A DNA stretch of 64,000 nucleotides from Casuarina equisetifolia (GCA_028551475.1 CM052360.1:23134682-23198681), one strand, 5' to 3'. Shown: positions 10,688-21,869, numbered from the stretch's first letter. Notes: generated by a model not told the origin, from the sequence alone. Program-made: numbers and translations.

Positions 10688-12117
10688 TTGTCTGGGGGTA
10701 TAGTGTTTTCTCCTTCAACACCTTCAAGACCTACAATATCATTGCATCTTGCTTCATTTGGTTCTTGATGATTACTTATAAGCACACTAAATCTATTACT
10801 GGTATTGTCCTGCTCACATGTATTCCTTTTGGGGCTCCTTTTGTTTCCCCTTCCATTCACACTTGCTTTATTGCTTTGTTCTAATTTGGCTTTTGGACTT
10901 ATGGTGGATTCAACTTCATGTGTTATTGAATTTACAATCTTATCTCTTATATCCTCATGTCCTTGCTCGTCATGAACTTGATCTTCATTACCTTTATCCA
11001 ATTTTTCTTTATCCTCACATCCTTCATCATATTTCTCCATCTGACTTAATGGCTTTTGAACTGGAACCCATATCTCCTTTTGCTTTATAACACACTCCTT
11101 ATGTCCAAAGCAATCACATTTTTTGCATATTTCAGGTAACCAACAATACTCCACTCCTACCTCAAAAATAGCACCATTACCCATGTCAATTTCAAATGAA
11201 GTTGGTAGAGAACACTTTGTATCTATTTCAACACATACTTTTGCATATGATATCCTTTGTCTATGTTTGGTAGCTTTATCCATGTATAGTGGCTTTCCAA
11301 CAGCACTAGCTACATAGCTCATACCAATCTCATCCCATAAAGCATGTGGGACATTGTGCAACTTTATCCAAATTGGTATTGAAGTGATTTTTCCTTTCTG
11401 CAGTCTAATAGTGTTATGCCATTTTTGCAGAAACATTGGTTTTCCTACCACATCACAAACTCCAGCTTCTAATACTTCCTCCATCTTTTGTTTATCAGAG
11501 AATCTAAAAAAGAAGAAGCCACTGTCTGTTGCAGAAATATCTATTAAGCTTTGTTTTCCCCATTGCTTTTCTACAATTCCTTTTACAACAGAAAATGGTA
11601 ATTTTGAACCTAAAAAGAAACCCACAACACAATTTTCATAGAATTTACTTCCTTCTTCAATAACTTCCTTAGGAGGGGCAACTCTAATTTTTCCATCATT
11701 TAATACCGGTGGCTGGTATTTCATATGAGCATTTTGTGCTAATCCTCCTAATACAACCTTACTCCAAGAATCATGTTTTCCTTTATGTTCAAAACTCTCC
11801 TTAAAGATAATGTTGTTTGTCTCTTCTAGCCTCTCATTTTTCTCCTTATTTCTTGTAGGCCCTTGGAATAAACTTTCTTGGATTTCTTGTTCAATTCTCT
11901 CCTTGTCTTGTTGAGATAATACATTATCCTTGGTCACACTTCCTTTAGCCATGTTCCTATTTGCAAGGGTTAATCGTCCAGATTTCATTATTTTAACTTC
12001 TGTATCATTATTTTCTCCTAAAGATTTCCAACACTCTTTAAGTTTCCTTATTTTCCTTTTCTCTCTTCTCTCAAACTCAGCACTCTCTGGGTCTATCCTC
12101 TGAAAATCCTTGACCAT
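10684..12117 (-). CDS. LINE ORF1: DUF4283 / zinc-knuckle RNA-binding protein
   Basis: 477 residues. The first 120 are charged, rich in Lys and Glu, with likely coiled-coil character. Residues about 155-305 match the DUF4283 domain typical of plant LINE ORF1 (FYENCVVGFFLG, then a W-x(n)-PIWIKLHNVP stretch). A zinc-knuckle follows the phrase YCWLPEI at 331-342, but its spacing is C-x2-C-x4-H-x2-C rather than the usual H-x4/5-C. The C-terminal 100 residues are low-complexity and charged. The protein should bind element RNA and form the ribonucleoprotein with ORF2. Its stop overlaps the ORF2 start by four bases. No lesion is visible. Confidence 0.88.
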   Translation of the reverse strand: MVKDFQRIDPESAEFERREKRKIRKLKECWKSLGENNDTEVKIMKSGRLTLANRNMAKGSVTKDNVLSQQDKERIEQEIQESLFQGPTRNKEKNERLEETNNIIFKESFEHKGKHDSWSKVVLGGLAQNAHMKYQPPVLNDGKIRVAPPKEVIEEGSKFYENCVVGFFLGSKLPFSVVKGIVEKQWGKQSLIDISATDSGFFFFRFSDKQKMEEVLEAGVCDVVGKPMFLQKWHNTIRLQKGKITSIPIWIKLHNVPHALWDEIGMSYVASAVGKPLYMDKATKHRQRISYAKVCVEIDTKCSLPTSFEIDMGNGAIFEVGVEYCWLPEICKKCDCFGHKECVIKQKEIWVPVQKPLSQMEKYDEGCEDKEKLDKGNEDQVHDEQGHEDIRDKIVNSITHEVESTISPKAKLEQSNKASVNGRGNKRSPKRNTCEQDNTSNRFSVLISNHQEPNEARCNDIVGLEGVEGENTIPPDK

Positions 12118-12617
12118 CAGCAGTTACCGACTTAGTACTTAACTAATTTGATAGGCAGGATTTTGGTAAGATGTACCAAAAGTTCATAATCTACTCAGTA
12201 TATAGACCTGATAGATTCTGCCTTCTTCTACCGACAATCTACTTAAATCCCTTTAACTTAACTTAATATAGAAACATGGCTTTTAGTAGGTATATCCTTC
12301 TCTTATCACTCCAAAACAAATATCTTAACTAAGCAATCAATAAATCAAAACACACCACGAAACAACTAAATTCACACCTAACTCTCACTACACCAACTTC
12401 TACTCCTAAATTGCAAATCCAATATATAAAAAAAATAAAAATAAAATAAAATAACAAATAGAAAAATAAAACACACAGAAACAACACTCACTTCAACAAA
12501 GTCTATCCTAATTATAATCTAATATACAGAAATGTTTTTTTTTTTTTTTTTTAACTTACCTCCGAGCCTAGGAGATCCGGCGATCAGCCATCAGGTCTTG
12601 TCTCCCGCTGACCTGCT
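12118..12617 (-). promoter_or_regulatory. LINE 5' UTR, proximal part, with a consensus-like splice donor
   Basis: Between the tandem-repeat leader and the ORF1 start lie about 500 bp without a frame. On the sense strand GGAG/GTAAGT at about 12565-12556 is a near-perfect plant 5' splice site, followed at once by a 20-base A run (T run at 12535-12554 on the plus strand). No acceptor is obvious upstream of ORF1. The role is unknown: it may be chance, or a trace of a 5' exon acquired by the element. Confidence 0.4.
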
Positions 12618-12639
12618 CTAAATCCTACTACCTTCCGCC

Positions 12640-13282
12640 GGTGACCACACGATGGGGATGCGATGGGGGAGCGGGGGGAGCGGGGGGAGCCTGGGATAAG
12701 TGGCCAGACTATTTCCTGCGATGGGGGACGGGATCTGGGTTCTGTGGAGGGGGGGCAGGGGAGCTTCGGGAGGAGTGGGGATACGATGGGGGACGGGGGA
12801 AACGATAGGGGGGGCGGAGGGATCAGGGAGAGGGCTGGACAGGGGGGAGTGCACGGGATGGGGCTGGGGGGTGAGGGGCGAAAATGGGGTGGGCTGGGAG
12901 ATCTGCGGCGGGGGTCTGGGAGGGGCTGGGAGATTTACGGCGGGGGCTGGGGGGGGCGATGGGGGAGCGGGGGGATCGGGGGGGAGCGGGGGGAGCCTGG
13001 GAGATCTGCGGCGGGGGTCTGGGAGGGGCGATGGGGGAGCGGGGGGGCTGGGAGATCTGCGGCGGGGGCTGGGGGGAGCGATGGGGGATCGGGGGGAGCA
13101 GGGGGGAGCGGGGGGAGCCTGGGAGATCTGCGGCGGGGGTCTGGGAGGGGCGATGGGGGAGCGGGGGGCTGGGAGATCTGCGGCGGGGGCTGGGGGGAGC
13201 GATGGGGGAGCGGGGGGGCTGGGAGATCTGCGGCGGGGGCTGGGGGGAGCGATGGGGGAGCGGGGGGAGCCTGGGAGGGGTA
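12640..13282 (-). repeat. LINE 5' leader: GC-rich tandem-repeat array
   Basis: The plus strand reads as G-rich repeats built on the word CTGGGAGATCTGCGGCGGGG, which starts at 12894, 12997, 13048, 13119, 13169 and 13219, with a variant near 12926. Spacings are about 50 bp (three times) and 71-72 bp, with one of about 103 bp that spans the variant. The array lies at the very 5' end of the LINE (C-rich on its sense strand) and stops one base before the target-site duplication. Its base composition is utterly unlike the surrounding AT-rich DNA. By analogy with tandem promoter modules at the 5' ends of other LINEs it is a candidate internal promoter. Runs of four to seven G could form quadruplexes on the antisense strand. 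Confidence 0.75.
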
Positions 13283-13300
13283 CATAAATAATCAACATTA
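13283..13300. repeat. LINE target-site duplication, 5' side copy
   Basis: Exact repeat of 7194-7211, immediately outside the last tandem-repeat unit. It shows that the 5' leader array belongs to the inserted element and that the copy is not 5'-truncated at this site. Confidence 0.9.
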
Positions 13301-13561
13301 GTACCTAGTAGTTATGGTGAAATTAGATGTTCTAACATATTTTGTGTATTTACTTTTCTTAAATTTTGTTAGTTAATCCATCATCTATGATTTGGATTTG
13401 TTAGATAAATTTTAGAAGTTGTTCACCGTTAGTGATTAGTTGGCTTAGTAATCACCAATCTCTGTGAGATGATATCTTACTCATCATTATATTATTTGTT
13501 CAACATGTTCACTTACATTTAGAATTTCACCGAACAGCTTGTTACAAGGATTCTTTAAAAC

Positions 13562-13860
13562 GTGGAGCATCCTATTCTAATGAACCAATTGATTGAATTG
13601 TCATACTCATTTTTAAAGTTTTTCTTGCTGGAGGTAGCATTTCGCATAACCCACAAAAATGGTGGATTAATAAACCTAAGCCTGAAATCGACTGCAAAGG
13701 ACTTGGTTAGGCTTTTGCTTGAGAGGATGTTGGTGTTTGTGGCTGGGAAGGACCACTTTAGAGAGGTTGAAGAACAGTGGGTGGTTTGGTACGATGGTGA
13801 TCGTAAAAAGCAAAGGTGGAGACCGTGTTCCCACGTGGGGGAATGAGTGGGAGAAAGTCG
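13562..13860 (+). pseudogene. carboxylesterase (CXE) C-terminal relic
   Basis: The frame from 13660 reads NGGLINLSLKSTAKDL and then, after a short break, RMLVFVAGKDHFREVEEQ. These match the plant CXE region carrying the catalytic Asp (the V-A-G-K-D phrase; D is kept). The frame then degenerates, and the HVFH segment with the catalytic His is not found. The upstream part (13562-13650) is unrelated or too diverged to place. It is close in wording to the relic at 25200-25320 (shared NGGL and SLKSAT-like phrases), so both probably derive from one older CXE lineage distinct from the 32-46 kb paralogs. Confidence 0.55.
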
Positions 13861-14749
13861 TGGCTCTGATGAAAAGATTTGCTTCCTTCCTTAGGGTGGC
13901 TTTTCAAAAGAAAATGCTGGTACATATTTTAGCTTATTAGTAATACTTAGGTCTTAATAATTAATGTCAAACTACGTTGTTGGAAATGGAATTGTTGTGT
14001 ATGTTATAAAGCGAAATTGCTTGGGTAACCAAACTAGCAAAACCTATGGGTATTGCCAAATGTGTAAAAAGTCTAATTAATTAATCTTTCTTTTCTATTA
14101 GTATAATGCGATGCAATATAATTTTATTGTTTATATCTTAGTTTTGACCAATAAATAAATTGCTCTCTTTTAGGGAATTTCCAACATGTTTGCTTGGAAA
14201 TTGGAATCTTTTGGTGTAAAACTGAAATCTTAGTTAAGTTAAATATTATTATAATGTAAAGGACATCATATGAGGATATACATGTCTAGTAATAATATAA
14301 ATTAAAACGTACTCTATTCCGCAAGAGCAAGGAACTCAAATGTTTTTGAGGTGGCATGCAATGCTTTTTGCAATAAACACATTGGCATGTACATTAGTAG
14401 TTTGAGATTTGACAAGCTTCTAAAACTTGCAAGGACTACATATCATAGTTCATGTTAAATTGCATACACACTCAAAATACAAAATAGAGAAAAAAAGAAG
14501 AAAGACATAATCGACAACTCTTTTATGAATTTCAAACACGGAGTACATTATTTTCAAGCCTTAAAGGTTGAAATAGAAACTTAAACATGAAGCGTACAAG
14601 TGCAATGATATAAGATCTTTAAAATAAGTAGCATGAGATACCTTTGTGTCTTATGCTAAAACTCTAAAGGTACGAATTTCCCTTCCCTATTAGATTATTC
14701 ATGCTTACAAGCTATGCATGTCCTAATTTTTGTTCCACCCACCAACCGC
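13861..14749. other. spacer, nothing recognised
   Basis: AT-rich sequence with no supported frame. I see no repeats shared with other parts of the window except general A/T words. Confidence 0.4.
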
Positions 14750-14751
14750 AG

Positions 14752-15231
14752 ACGCATGGTTTGTTGGATACTTCCCCCCTCCAAGTGCATTAAAATTGAA
14801 CGTTGATGGCTCATGCATTAATGATTTTTGTGTAAGGGAGGTGTCTATTAGGGTTCCCAGGCTTAGTATTACTTGCATATGCAATCAATTTGGGGGAAGG
14901 TAATAGTGTGATGGCTAAAATTTTTGCATTAGTTGAAGGATTAAAACTATGTAAATAGAAAGATATAGTAATGACAAAGATTGAAGTTGGTTTGCAATCC
15001 ATAACTCATTGCTTAAAGTGCTTGTTTGCTATCCCATGGAATTTGGAGTATGCCATGCGCCAATGCATTACCTACGTTGATCAAGTAACACAAGTATCCT
15101 ATATTCCACGTGAAGTCAATTTTTTAGGAAATGGCTTAACAAGAATTGGACCTGAAATGCCAAGGTTACAAGTCTTTTCCACCCTTGGTTTCTTACCACA
15201 ACTTTGTGAACAAATATCATGGGAAGATTAG
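14752..15231 (+). pseudogene. RNase H-like (RVT_3 type) relic, probably from a LINE
   Basis: The frame at 14777-14870 reads PPPSALKLNVDGSCIND, the signature start of plant RNase H-like domains (K-x-N-x-D-G-S, with the first catalytic Asp). The frame shifts, then continues as MAKIFALVEGLKLC, a stop, and on 14971-15231 a stretch ending VSYIPREVNFLGNGLTRIG. That matches the family's end (V-x-x-I/V-x-R-E-x-N-x-x-A-D-x-L), with the Asp replaced by Gly. Several stops break it. Such domains occur as single proteins and at the 3' end of some plant LINEs. The neighbouring LINE relic makes the latter likelier. Confidence 0.55.
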
Positions 15232-15299
15232 CTACACTTAGAGTAACATAGGCCCCCCTGAGCACTCAACTTTATGTTGCTAAACTCAATAGAATCATT

Positions 15300-16755
15300 A
15301 TTTTAAAGACCTTCACAATGGTGTTTAAATTTCATTGGCACTACAAATCTGAAAGAATCACTCATTTATGTTTTGTTGATGATTTATTTCTCTTGTCTCA
15401 TGGAGATGTAAACTCAATCCTTTGTTTTATAGAAGTTGTGGAAAAATTTGTTGATTTTACAAGTTTAAAGTATAACCTAAGTAAAAGTCAATTCTTCTTT
15501 ATGGGGATATCAGAGTAGGAACAATAGCTTATGCTTGATCATACTCCTTTCCCTAAGGGTTTGCTCCCTATTAGATATCTTGGAGGCCCCTTTATTACAA
15601 AAAGACTTACTCAAGATGATTTCCTTAAGGTCTGACATACAAAATATTTAGAAGAATGGAAAGTTAGGGAATGAAACACCTAAGTTATATAGAAAGACTT
15701 CATTTGGCGAAATTTGTTCTTATTTCCATATGCACATTCTCAATGCAAGTTTTCCTCTTACTAAAGCAAACAATTTATGAGATTGAGAAAATGATAAGAA
15801 AATTCATATGGGCATGTAATATATTATCCTTACAAAAGAGCTTGGCAAATTGTTTGTTCACTAAAGAAGGAAAGGGGATTAAGTTTACTGAATATCAAAA
15901 TTTGGAATAAAGTCTTTCTACGATGTATGCTTTGGAATCTCATAAAGCTTTGAGAAGTTTCATTATGGAGTAAATGAATTCATAGTACAAAGTATAAAAG
16001 AACTTCAATAATGCAGTTGGACATAAAAGGTAACATGGCTTAGAGTTGGTGAGGTCTTTCTTATTTTTGTTCTCTTAAGCCCTATATATTGTTGCAAACA
16101 TATATACAACGACCTTTGGCAAACTGATGAAGTAATGGATTGGTATGACTTAATTTGGATGAGTAGTATTAGCAAATGTAATTTCATTGGATGGCTTGTG
16201 TGTAGAGATAAACTTTCTACAATAATAGAAATTCTACAGTGGCTTCTTTTAGTAAACATTTATTATGATTTCTATTAGTCTCATATAGAAAATAAGAGTC
16301 ATCTCTTTTTCGAATGTGTATGGACAAGCCTTATTTGAAAAAGTATTCTCACACAAAATGAAATCAAATCTGACATTGAAGGATGAAATGAAGAATTATA
16401 ATGAATGATCAAAGCTATTAAATAGAAGGATTTAGCAACTAAAATTCTCAAGGTATCCTTCTTAGTTTGTATCTATTGTATATGGGCTTAATGAAATATA
16501 AGATGTATTTAGAGGAAAACAATTGATATTCCTATTTTCTTAACATAATAAAAAGGATAGTATAAGAAAAAATTTCTTTGTTTAGAAATATAAAACATTC
16601 CCAAGGAAATATAATTTTGAGTGAAATTTGGAAGCTTCCAATCTCCATCCTTTCATAGATATGATGCTTTTTGTAATACTGGAGTATGCCTATGTTTTAT
16701 GTACTTTAATATTTATTAATTCAATTTGCATTTCTATCAAAAATGAAGGCAATAG
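15300..16755 (+). pseudogene. 5'-truncated LINE relic (reverse transcriptase part and 3' end)
   Basis: Frames at 15318-15518 and 15671-15910 align with ORF2 of the intact LINE from its FKFHW phrase through the active site, here THLCFVDDLFLLSHGD (FVDD in place of FADD), and on to LLLKQTIYEIEKMIRKFIW. Later frames are broken but keep the phrase NKSHLFFECV-like near 16290-16320, the zinc-binding end. The relic closes around 16755 with a typical LINE 3' stretch. Stops and frameshifts are many, and the sequence differs strongly from the intact LINE, so this is an old and different family. Confidence 0.65.
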
Positions 16756-16839
16756 AAAGCACATGGCCCTCCCTTTTCCCAACAAGCTTTTTATTTTTCT
16801 TCAATGTAAGCATAAAAAGCCTTGGTAGTAGATTAGTTA
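16756..16839. other. short spacer
   Basis: No feature seen between the LINE relic end and the next duplicated unit. Confidence 0.3.
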
Positions 16840-18540
16840 GGGTCATTAGCTTTCACTTCAACTGAAACAAGGATAAGATATAGAATCATCATCACTATAT
16901 ATATCTTAGTGCATTTTCTAGCCATTGATATTCTCTTCCTTTAGAAACTCTCTATGCTTGAATTTAGGATAGCTTGACTTTAGACCCTTACTTGAGACAA
17001 ATTTTCTTTTTTGAAGATGGTAAAAACCTAACAATTTTTTTATTTTGAATACAATACTGACTGAATGAGTATTATTTAAGATTATGTTGTTTTATAGTTA
17101 TGCGACTTTTGCTTTAAGTAATGTCTTTTGGCTAACATTAGAAAGCTTCCAAGTATTTTCTACCTAGACTTTAAAGTCTTATTCATAACTCATTTGTACT
17201 TCAATTTTGTTAATGTACTATTTCTAATAAACATTGATTGTTTAGAAAATAATTTCTTACTATATATTTTTCTCCCATTGACCTTCTTGTGCTTCAATGC
17301 TTTACTATTATGGAGTTTTATTAAGATGATAATTTAGCTTTAAATTATGGAATTGAATTATTCACGTGACAATTCTATGGAATTGAATCTTTGAGAACAT
17401 TTGCTCAAAAACATTATTTATAACCTATGACCTCTCCAATAAGTTTTATTTTGATTAAATAAGTGTTACTTAATAATTATGACTTACAAAGATTTTGAAG
17501 TTTCATACTTACGTGACTTTGTATTAAGTGGTGCCTTTTGACTAAGATGAAATGATTTCAAATTATTTTTTAAGGAATATCCGACTTTTAGAGAACATCA
17601 ACTATATGAGTGGGAGACTTAATTTCAAATCAATGACTATAGGGATTGATGAAATTACAATTCATATATGAAGTTTTATTCAAATGATAATTTAGCTTTA
17701 AGCCCTTATATTTTCTTTGGAATTGAATGATTAAGTAGAGTTTTGGAATTTTTTTAATTACAATTTTTGAGCTTAAATGATGATGTTGTAATTGAATAAT
17801 TATGTATTTTATTTAATAATATATAATACTTAATATTTCATTAAAAAATAAAAAGACAATGTACCAAGACCTTATACTATAATGTGTAGAATTCAAATTT
17901 ACTCATTTTAGAGAAAGATTGCACGTCTAAAATAACTTATTTTTATTGAAAGCCAATTAAGAGTCATTTGAAGCTAATGAAATATACTAACCATATCACA
18001 TGAAGCTATATAATTTCAAAGAAGAATAAAATATAATAATTAATTTTGATAAAGTGAAAAATATTGTATTGAATAGTACTGTCTTAAAGAAACTTTCATT
18101 GAAATGAAATATATTTACAGACAATTACTTTTAATGGATTATATTAACCATACTACATTAAGCTGAATGAGTTGGAATAGGAATGAAATAATCTGACTTA
18201 ATGGTTAATCATCGCAAATGGGCATATTTTATAATATTATTCGAATGATATTTTAGTTGAACAAAAGTAGTGTTTGCTTGAGTAATCAAAATGATCACAA
18301 TCCTTTTACTTTGTCTTGACAATTTTTTAGTATGACATTACCTTTAGCTAGCATTTAAGTTCCAAGAAAGTCATTTCTTTCTTAGTTTATAGTCATTAAA
18401 ACTTGTTTTCCTTAAGTAGATGTGAAGAGCTTGTATCCGAAGAGTTAGAATTTATCGTATGCAAGTCTAGTTAGAAATGTTTTACGGACCATTTTCAGCA
18501 TTTAAGAAAGATGGAAGTCAAATACATGAACTGCAATACA
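16840..18540. repeat. segmental duplication, copy U2, with a remnant of the Cys-rich gene start
   Basis: 16845-16925 matches the signal-peptide end and start codon region of the Cys-rich paralogs (minus strand; ATG equivalent at 16925-16923), but the rest of the gene is missing. Sequence to the right follows the U1 flank, best seen at 18280-18520 against 5390-5650. The coding part was lost, with the LINE relic now adjoining it on the left. Confidence 0.5.
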
Positions 18541-19155
18541 ATTTTTTTACTTGAAAGATACAAATTACAGTGAACATAAACATATAGAATAAATAATTGC
18601 TTTTGAAAAACAAAGGAAAGAATTGATGTGGTATTAAAACCTTCCTTCCAAGGATGGCTGAGTAGCCTTTAATCTTCTAGATCCTTCGTCCATTGTTTTC
18701 TCTCTTTTAATTTCTTTAAAAACTCTAGGAATTTTGGTAGAGTTAGCTTGATGATTCATTTCAAAATTGGAATGTGCCCGTTTTGTTCGCTGCATATATT
18801 ATTGCTTTATAACTTCAAAATTGACATAACTTATAGTGAAATAAGCATTTGAAGTTACTGAATATTATTGTAGGATTTATGAATACTTTAAATATTTAAG
18901 CATGTTCATATTAGATATGCCATCTTTTCTTTCAGTTCTAACATAGTTTAAGATTCAAAAAGAAAAAATATTATTATGAGGGGTCAAGTATCATCTTTTA
19001 TAATCTGAAAGTGCTTTTATAGATTGGATCGTGGTTTGAGTAGATATAATATAACTTTCCCTACTTAATAATATATAAGTATGATTTTAATAAAACAAAT
19101 GCACCAAAGTATGGATAATTGAAATACGAGATTTGAAATAATAGAAAATGGAATT
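18541..19155. other. AT-rich spacer, nothing recognised
   Basis: No supported frame or element. Homopolymer T/A runs only. Confidence 0.35.
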
Positions 19156-19580
19156 ATGACGATGGGTGAGATCTCAACCAATTAGAACTTATAATGTCCT
19201 GTTATAATTACGTTAACATTCGAGAAGAAGTATAGAGTTTTTGAATAAATATAGAATGTTAAAGCAACAGAAGGTGAGATCATAAATTAATAAACAGAGA
19301 AAATAAATACTGGAATAGATGTAAGAAAGAAAATGCTATATGACGATGGATGAGATCTCAACCAATTAGAACTTATAATGTCTTGCTATAATTACGTTAA
19401 CATTCAAGAATAAATATAGAGTTTTTTAAATGTTAAGAAAATCTATATTTATTCTTGAATGTTAACGTAATTATAAGAAGACATTATAAGTGCTAAATAT
19501 AGAGTTTTTTAATAAATATAGAATGTTAAAGCAACAGAAGGTGAGATCACAAATTAATAAACAGAGAAAATAAATATCAA
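19156..19580. repeat. cluster of direct repeats around a foldback
   Basis: A unit containing gatgggtgagatctcaacca at about 19160 recurs at about 19345 (as gatggatgagatctcaacca). The segment at about 19233-19311 recurs almost unchanged at 19499-19578. Between the copies lies the inverted repeat listed separately. The layout suggests two rounds of local duplication, one of them inverted. Confidence 0.7.
19371..19491. repeat. near-perfect 50-bp inverted repeat (hairpin)
   Basis: 19371-19420 and the reverse complement of 19442-19491 agree at 48 of 50 positions by hand alignment, with a 21-base A/T-rich loop between them. If transcribed it would fold into a long stem of the kind cut into small RNAs. 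It may also simply be a foldback produced by inverted duplication. No terminal duplication was found. Confidence 0.75.
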
Positions 19581-20599
19581 TAAATTCTTTCTTGATTTTT
19601 GATGGTTTCTGAAAAATTAAGTGTCTTCTATATCTCCAATTAATTTTTACCGTTGCAGTGTTCTGCTTCTTATTTTTTGAAAACAAATAAAAAACTCTGA
19701 TAGAGCAATTCATTTTGAAATGAAGAAAAGAAAAACAATAAACCCATTCCAAACAGCAACTAGAATACAAACAAGAAGTCTTGAAATATTTTATTTTTTA
19801 GGCATATAATTTTTTGTTTTGAATGATTATTATCATACTATTACCTTAATTACAAGCATAATTTTGGTAGAAGTGCCTAAAGTTGTTTTTTCAAATGTTA
19901 GTGTAAAGATTTGTTATACAATGTGCCATGATGCGAAACATGTATCTCTGATTTGAAAGGATGAAGAGTTGACTTCTATTAGAAATTGTGTAAATACGAT
20001 AAAGTGATTAGATTCATCTCAATTTTTTTTTCCTTTTAGCTCTCTTTTCACGAAGTAATTCTCTTTTATATGGATCTAAGTTGTAAAATATTACGATTAG
20101 TGATTCCTGCAAAATTCATCTAAAGTTGTTCATATCTATATTTGAAGTTTTTAATCCAAACAGTCACCTAGGTAAAATGTATCAGTAATTTGATTAACAT
20201 AAAAGATCATTTATTCAAGTGGTAGTTTTGATTTATTCTTTATAATCACAAAAATTAAGTATAATACACGAATTAATTATTCTATAAATGACATTTTTGG
20301 TTAAAGAATAGTTGTTTTGAACTGGTAGAATTCGATAAAGTGATCCTATTTATTATAAGTGAAATATTTTCTTTTTACTACTTTTTAATTACGACATTAC
20401 GGACCTATTTCAAAAAAAATCTCATTATCTTAGAGATGTATAACTCTTACTCTTATTCCTAATCACCTGCCGATAACATTTTTAGCTCAAATCATTTCTT
20501 AAATTCAACCATCTGTACCATTCTTTTATGTTTTACTTAATTTTTACGTACTTAGTTGTTCCTGTTATCATGTTGTATCAAAATATTCATCATGTTTAT
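19581..20599. other. AT-rich spacer, nothing recognised
   Basis: No reading frame with recognisable content. A minus-strand open frame at 19471-19770 overlaps the repeats and shows no family signature. Confidence 0.35.
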
Positions 20600-20800
20600 C
20601 GTTCACGTCTCTATGCACAATTGCATGAAAGAAGTACAGGAGGGCTTTTTTCCCACCAAGAAAGCGAGGCAAATGTTAGTAAAAAAATTGAAGAGGAAGA
20701 TAAAGCAACTGAAAAGTAGACAAAGGAGAATTACACGTATTTGGCGTCTCTTCCACGACTTAATGATTCAAGGATTGAAATTTGCTATTGCGACAATCTA
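20600..20800 (+). pseudogene. short basic-peptide relic, repeated at 23250-23340
   Basis: Frame 20556-20801 includes a Lys/Arg-rich helix-like stretch (ARQMLVKKLKRKIKQLKSRQ). A shorter relative, with the phrase KIKQVKSRQRRITRI, occurs at 23289-23333, and upstream words (tgttcacgtctctatgc-like) are shared too. The two are diverged copies of one source sequence that I do not recognise. It may be a fragment of a gene carried by the duplicated units. Confidence 0.3.
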
Positions 20801-21859
20801 ACTACAATTACTCTTGTGATTTCAACTTTTAACTTCACTTCGTGATCGATTTGTTTTTCCTTTTAATGAAATTTAGTTACCTTAGACATTAATATTTTTC
20901 ATCAAATGTCATCTAAAGTTTTAGCTCATATATATATACATTTTATTAATATTTTAACATTATAATTTGTTTAAGAGAAAATAAAATCTAGAATCCTTTA
21001 AGTATAATACAACAAAACATTCACTTAAGAAAGTTTAATATTTCCAAATAAAGATGCTCTTCCGCATACTATTTTTTTAATTCTAACTAATAAAGTAGTA
21101 TTTTAATAGTTTTATTTTAAAAACGTCTACGATTATGTTCAAACCATACACAATATATACAAGCTAAAAAATAAAGTTTAAAAAGTTTCACAACCCAATA
21201 TTTTCCATTAGTTACTTTAACCATTCATTACAATTTAAAATTTCAATTGATGATATGCCTACAAATGCCTTGTTGTGCAAGAATATTTTATCAAATTTGC
21301 CTAGTCCAATTATATTGGAAAAACAAGTGTAACCTACTTTCTAATTAAGAGTTACAAAAATTACAATATAGGTTCATTCATGGAAGCCATCGAGATAAAC
21401 AAGTGTGATCTATTTTCTGATTGAGATCCACCAAAATTACAATATAAGTCAATTCATGGAAGCCATCAAGATACCACTTGTGCTATAGGAAATATATCTC
21501 TACATATAAGTCATCTAATAAAATTATGTTTGTTGATTCTATATAATCATGTGAAGTCAAGTCATGCTATTGAACCTCAATACTAATTTGGCACAATTCT
21601 TTATGTCTCTTTATAGCAACAAGAAGTTTGGAGAATGTAGATATGAGAATTTGTTGTAGCTTATATTATAGGAAGTGTTTTTATAGGAAGAGTAATAATA
21701 CATAAAATGGACAACTAATATGACAAATGCAAGTGTTGTTTCCTTCGGTGGTCGTTTTGATAAAGCTTTACATTCAGAATTAAGTATAATATCATGTATT
21801 GAAATATTACTATGAGGAAATTTTTATCTAAACAAATTTTTATTGACAAACAAAAAAAA
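20801..21859. repeat. diverged copy of AT-rich unit flank
   Basis: 20970-21190 repeats the wording of 840-970 and 1535-1745 (a phrase near caacaaaacattcactt, then taatattt and so on). 21330-21480 contains two close copies of a roughly 80-bp phrase (gtaacctactttctaatt and gtgatctattttctgatt). No frame is supported. Confidence 0.4.
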
Positions 21860-21869
21860 CCTAAACAGA

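Larger units (their letters stand above)
7212..13282 (-). mobile_element. full-length L1-type LINE with intact ORF1 and ORF2
   Basis: A 6.07-kb non-LTR retrotransposon in minus orientation. It starts at 13282 with a C-rich tandem-repeat leader (sense strand), then ORF1 (12117-10684), ORF2 (10687-7298), a short 3' UTR and a poly(A) tail (the 21-T run at 7212-7232). Exact 18-bp target-site duplications flank it. Neither ORF has a stop or frameshift over 477 and 1129 codons. The combination of full length, intact frames, long poly(A) and perfect duplication indicates a recent insertion and possible competence. Whether it is transcribed cannot be seen. Confidence 0.93.

Noticed and set aside
12894-13260. 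Regularly spaced repeats suggesting a CRISPR-like array
   Set aside because: Eukaryotic nuclear setting, no unique spacers of constant length, and the array lies within a LINE defined by target-site duplications.
12618-13298. Long Pro-rich minus frame (226 codons) and Gly-rich plus frames, resembling extensin or glycine-rich proteins
   Set aside because: They are products of the GC-rich tandem array in the LINE leader, open in several frames on both strands, as expected from repeats lacking A/T-rich stop codons.
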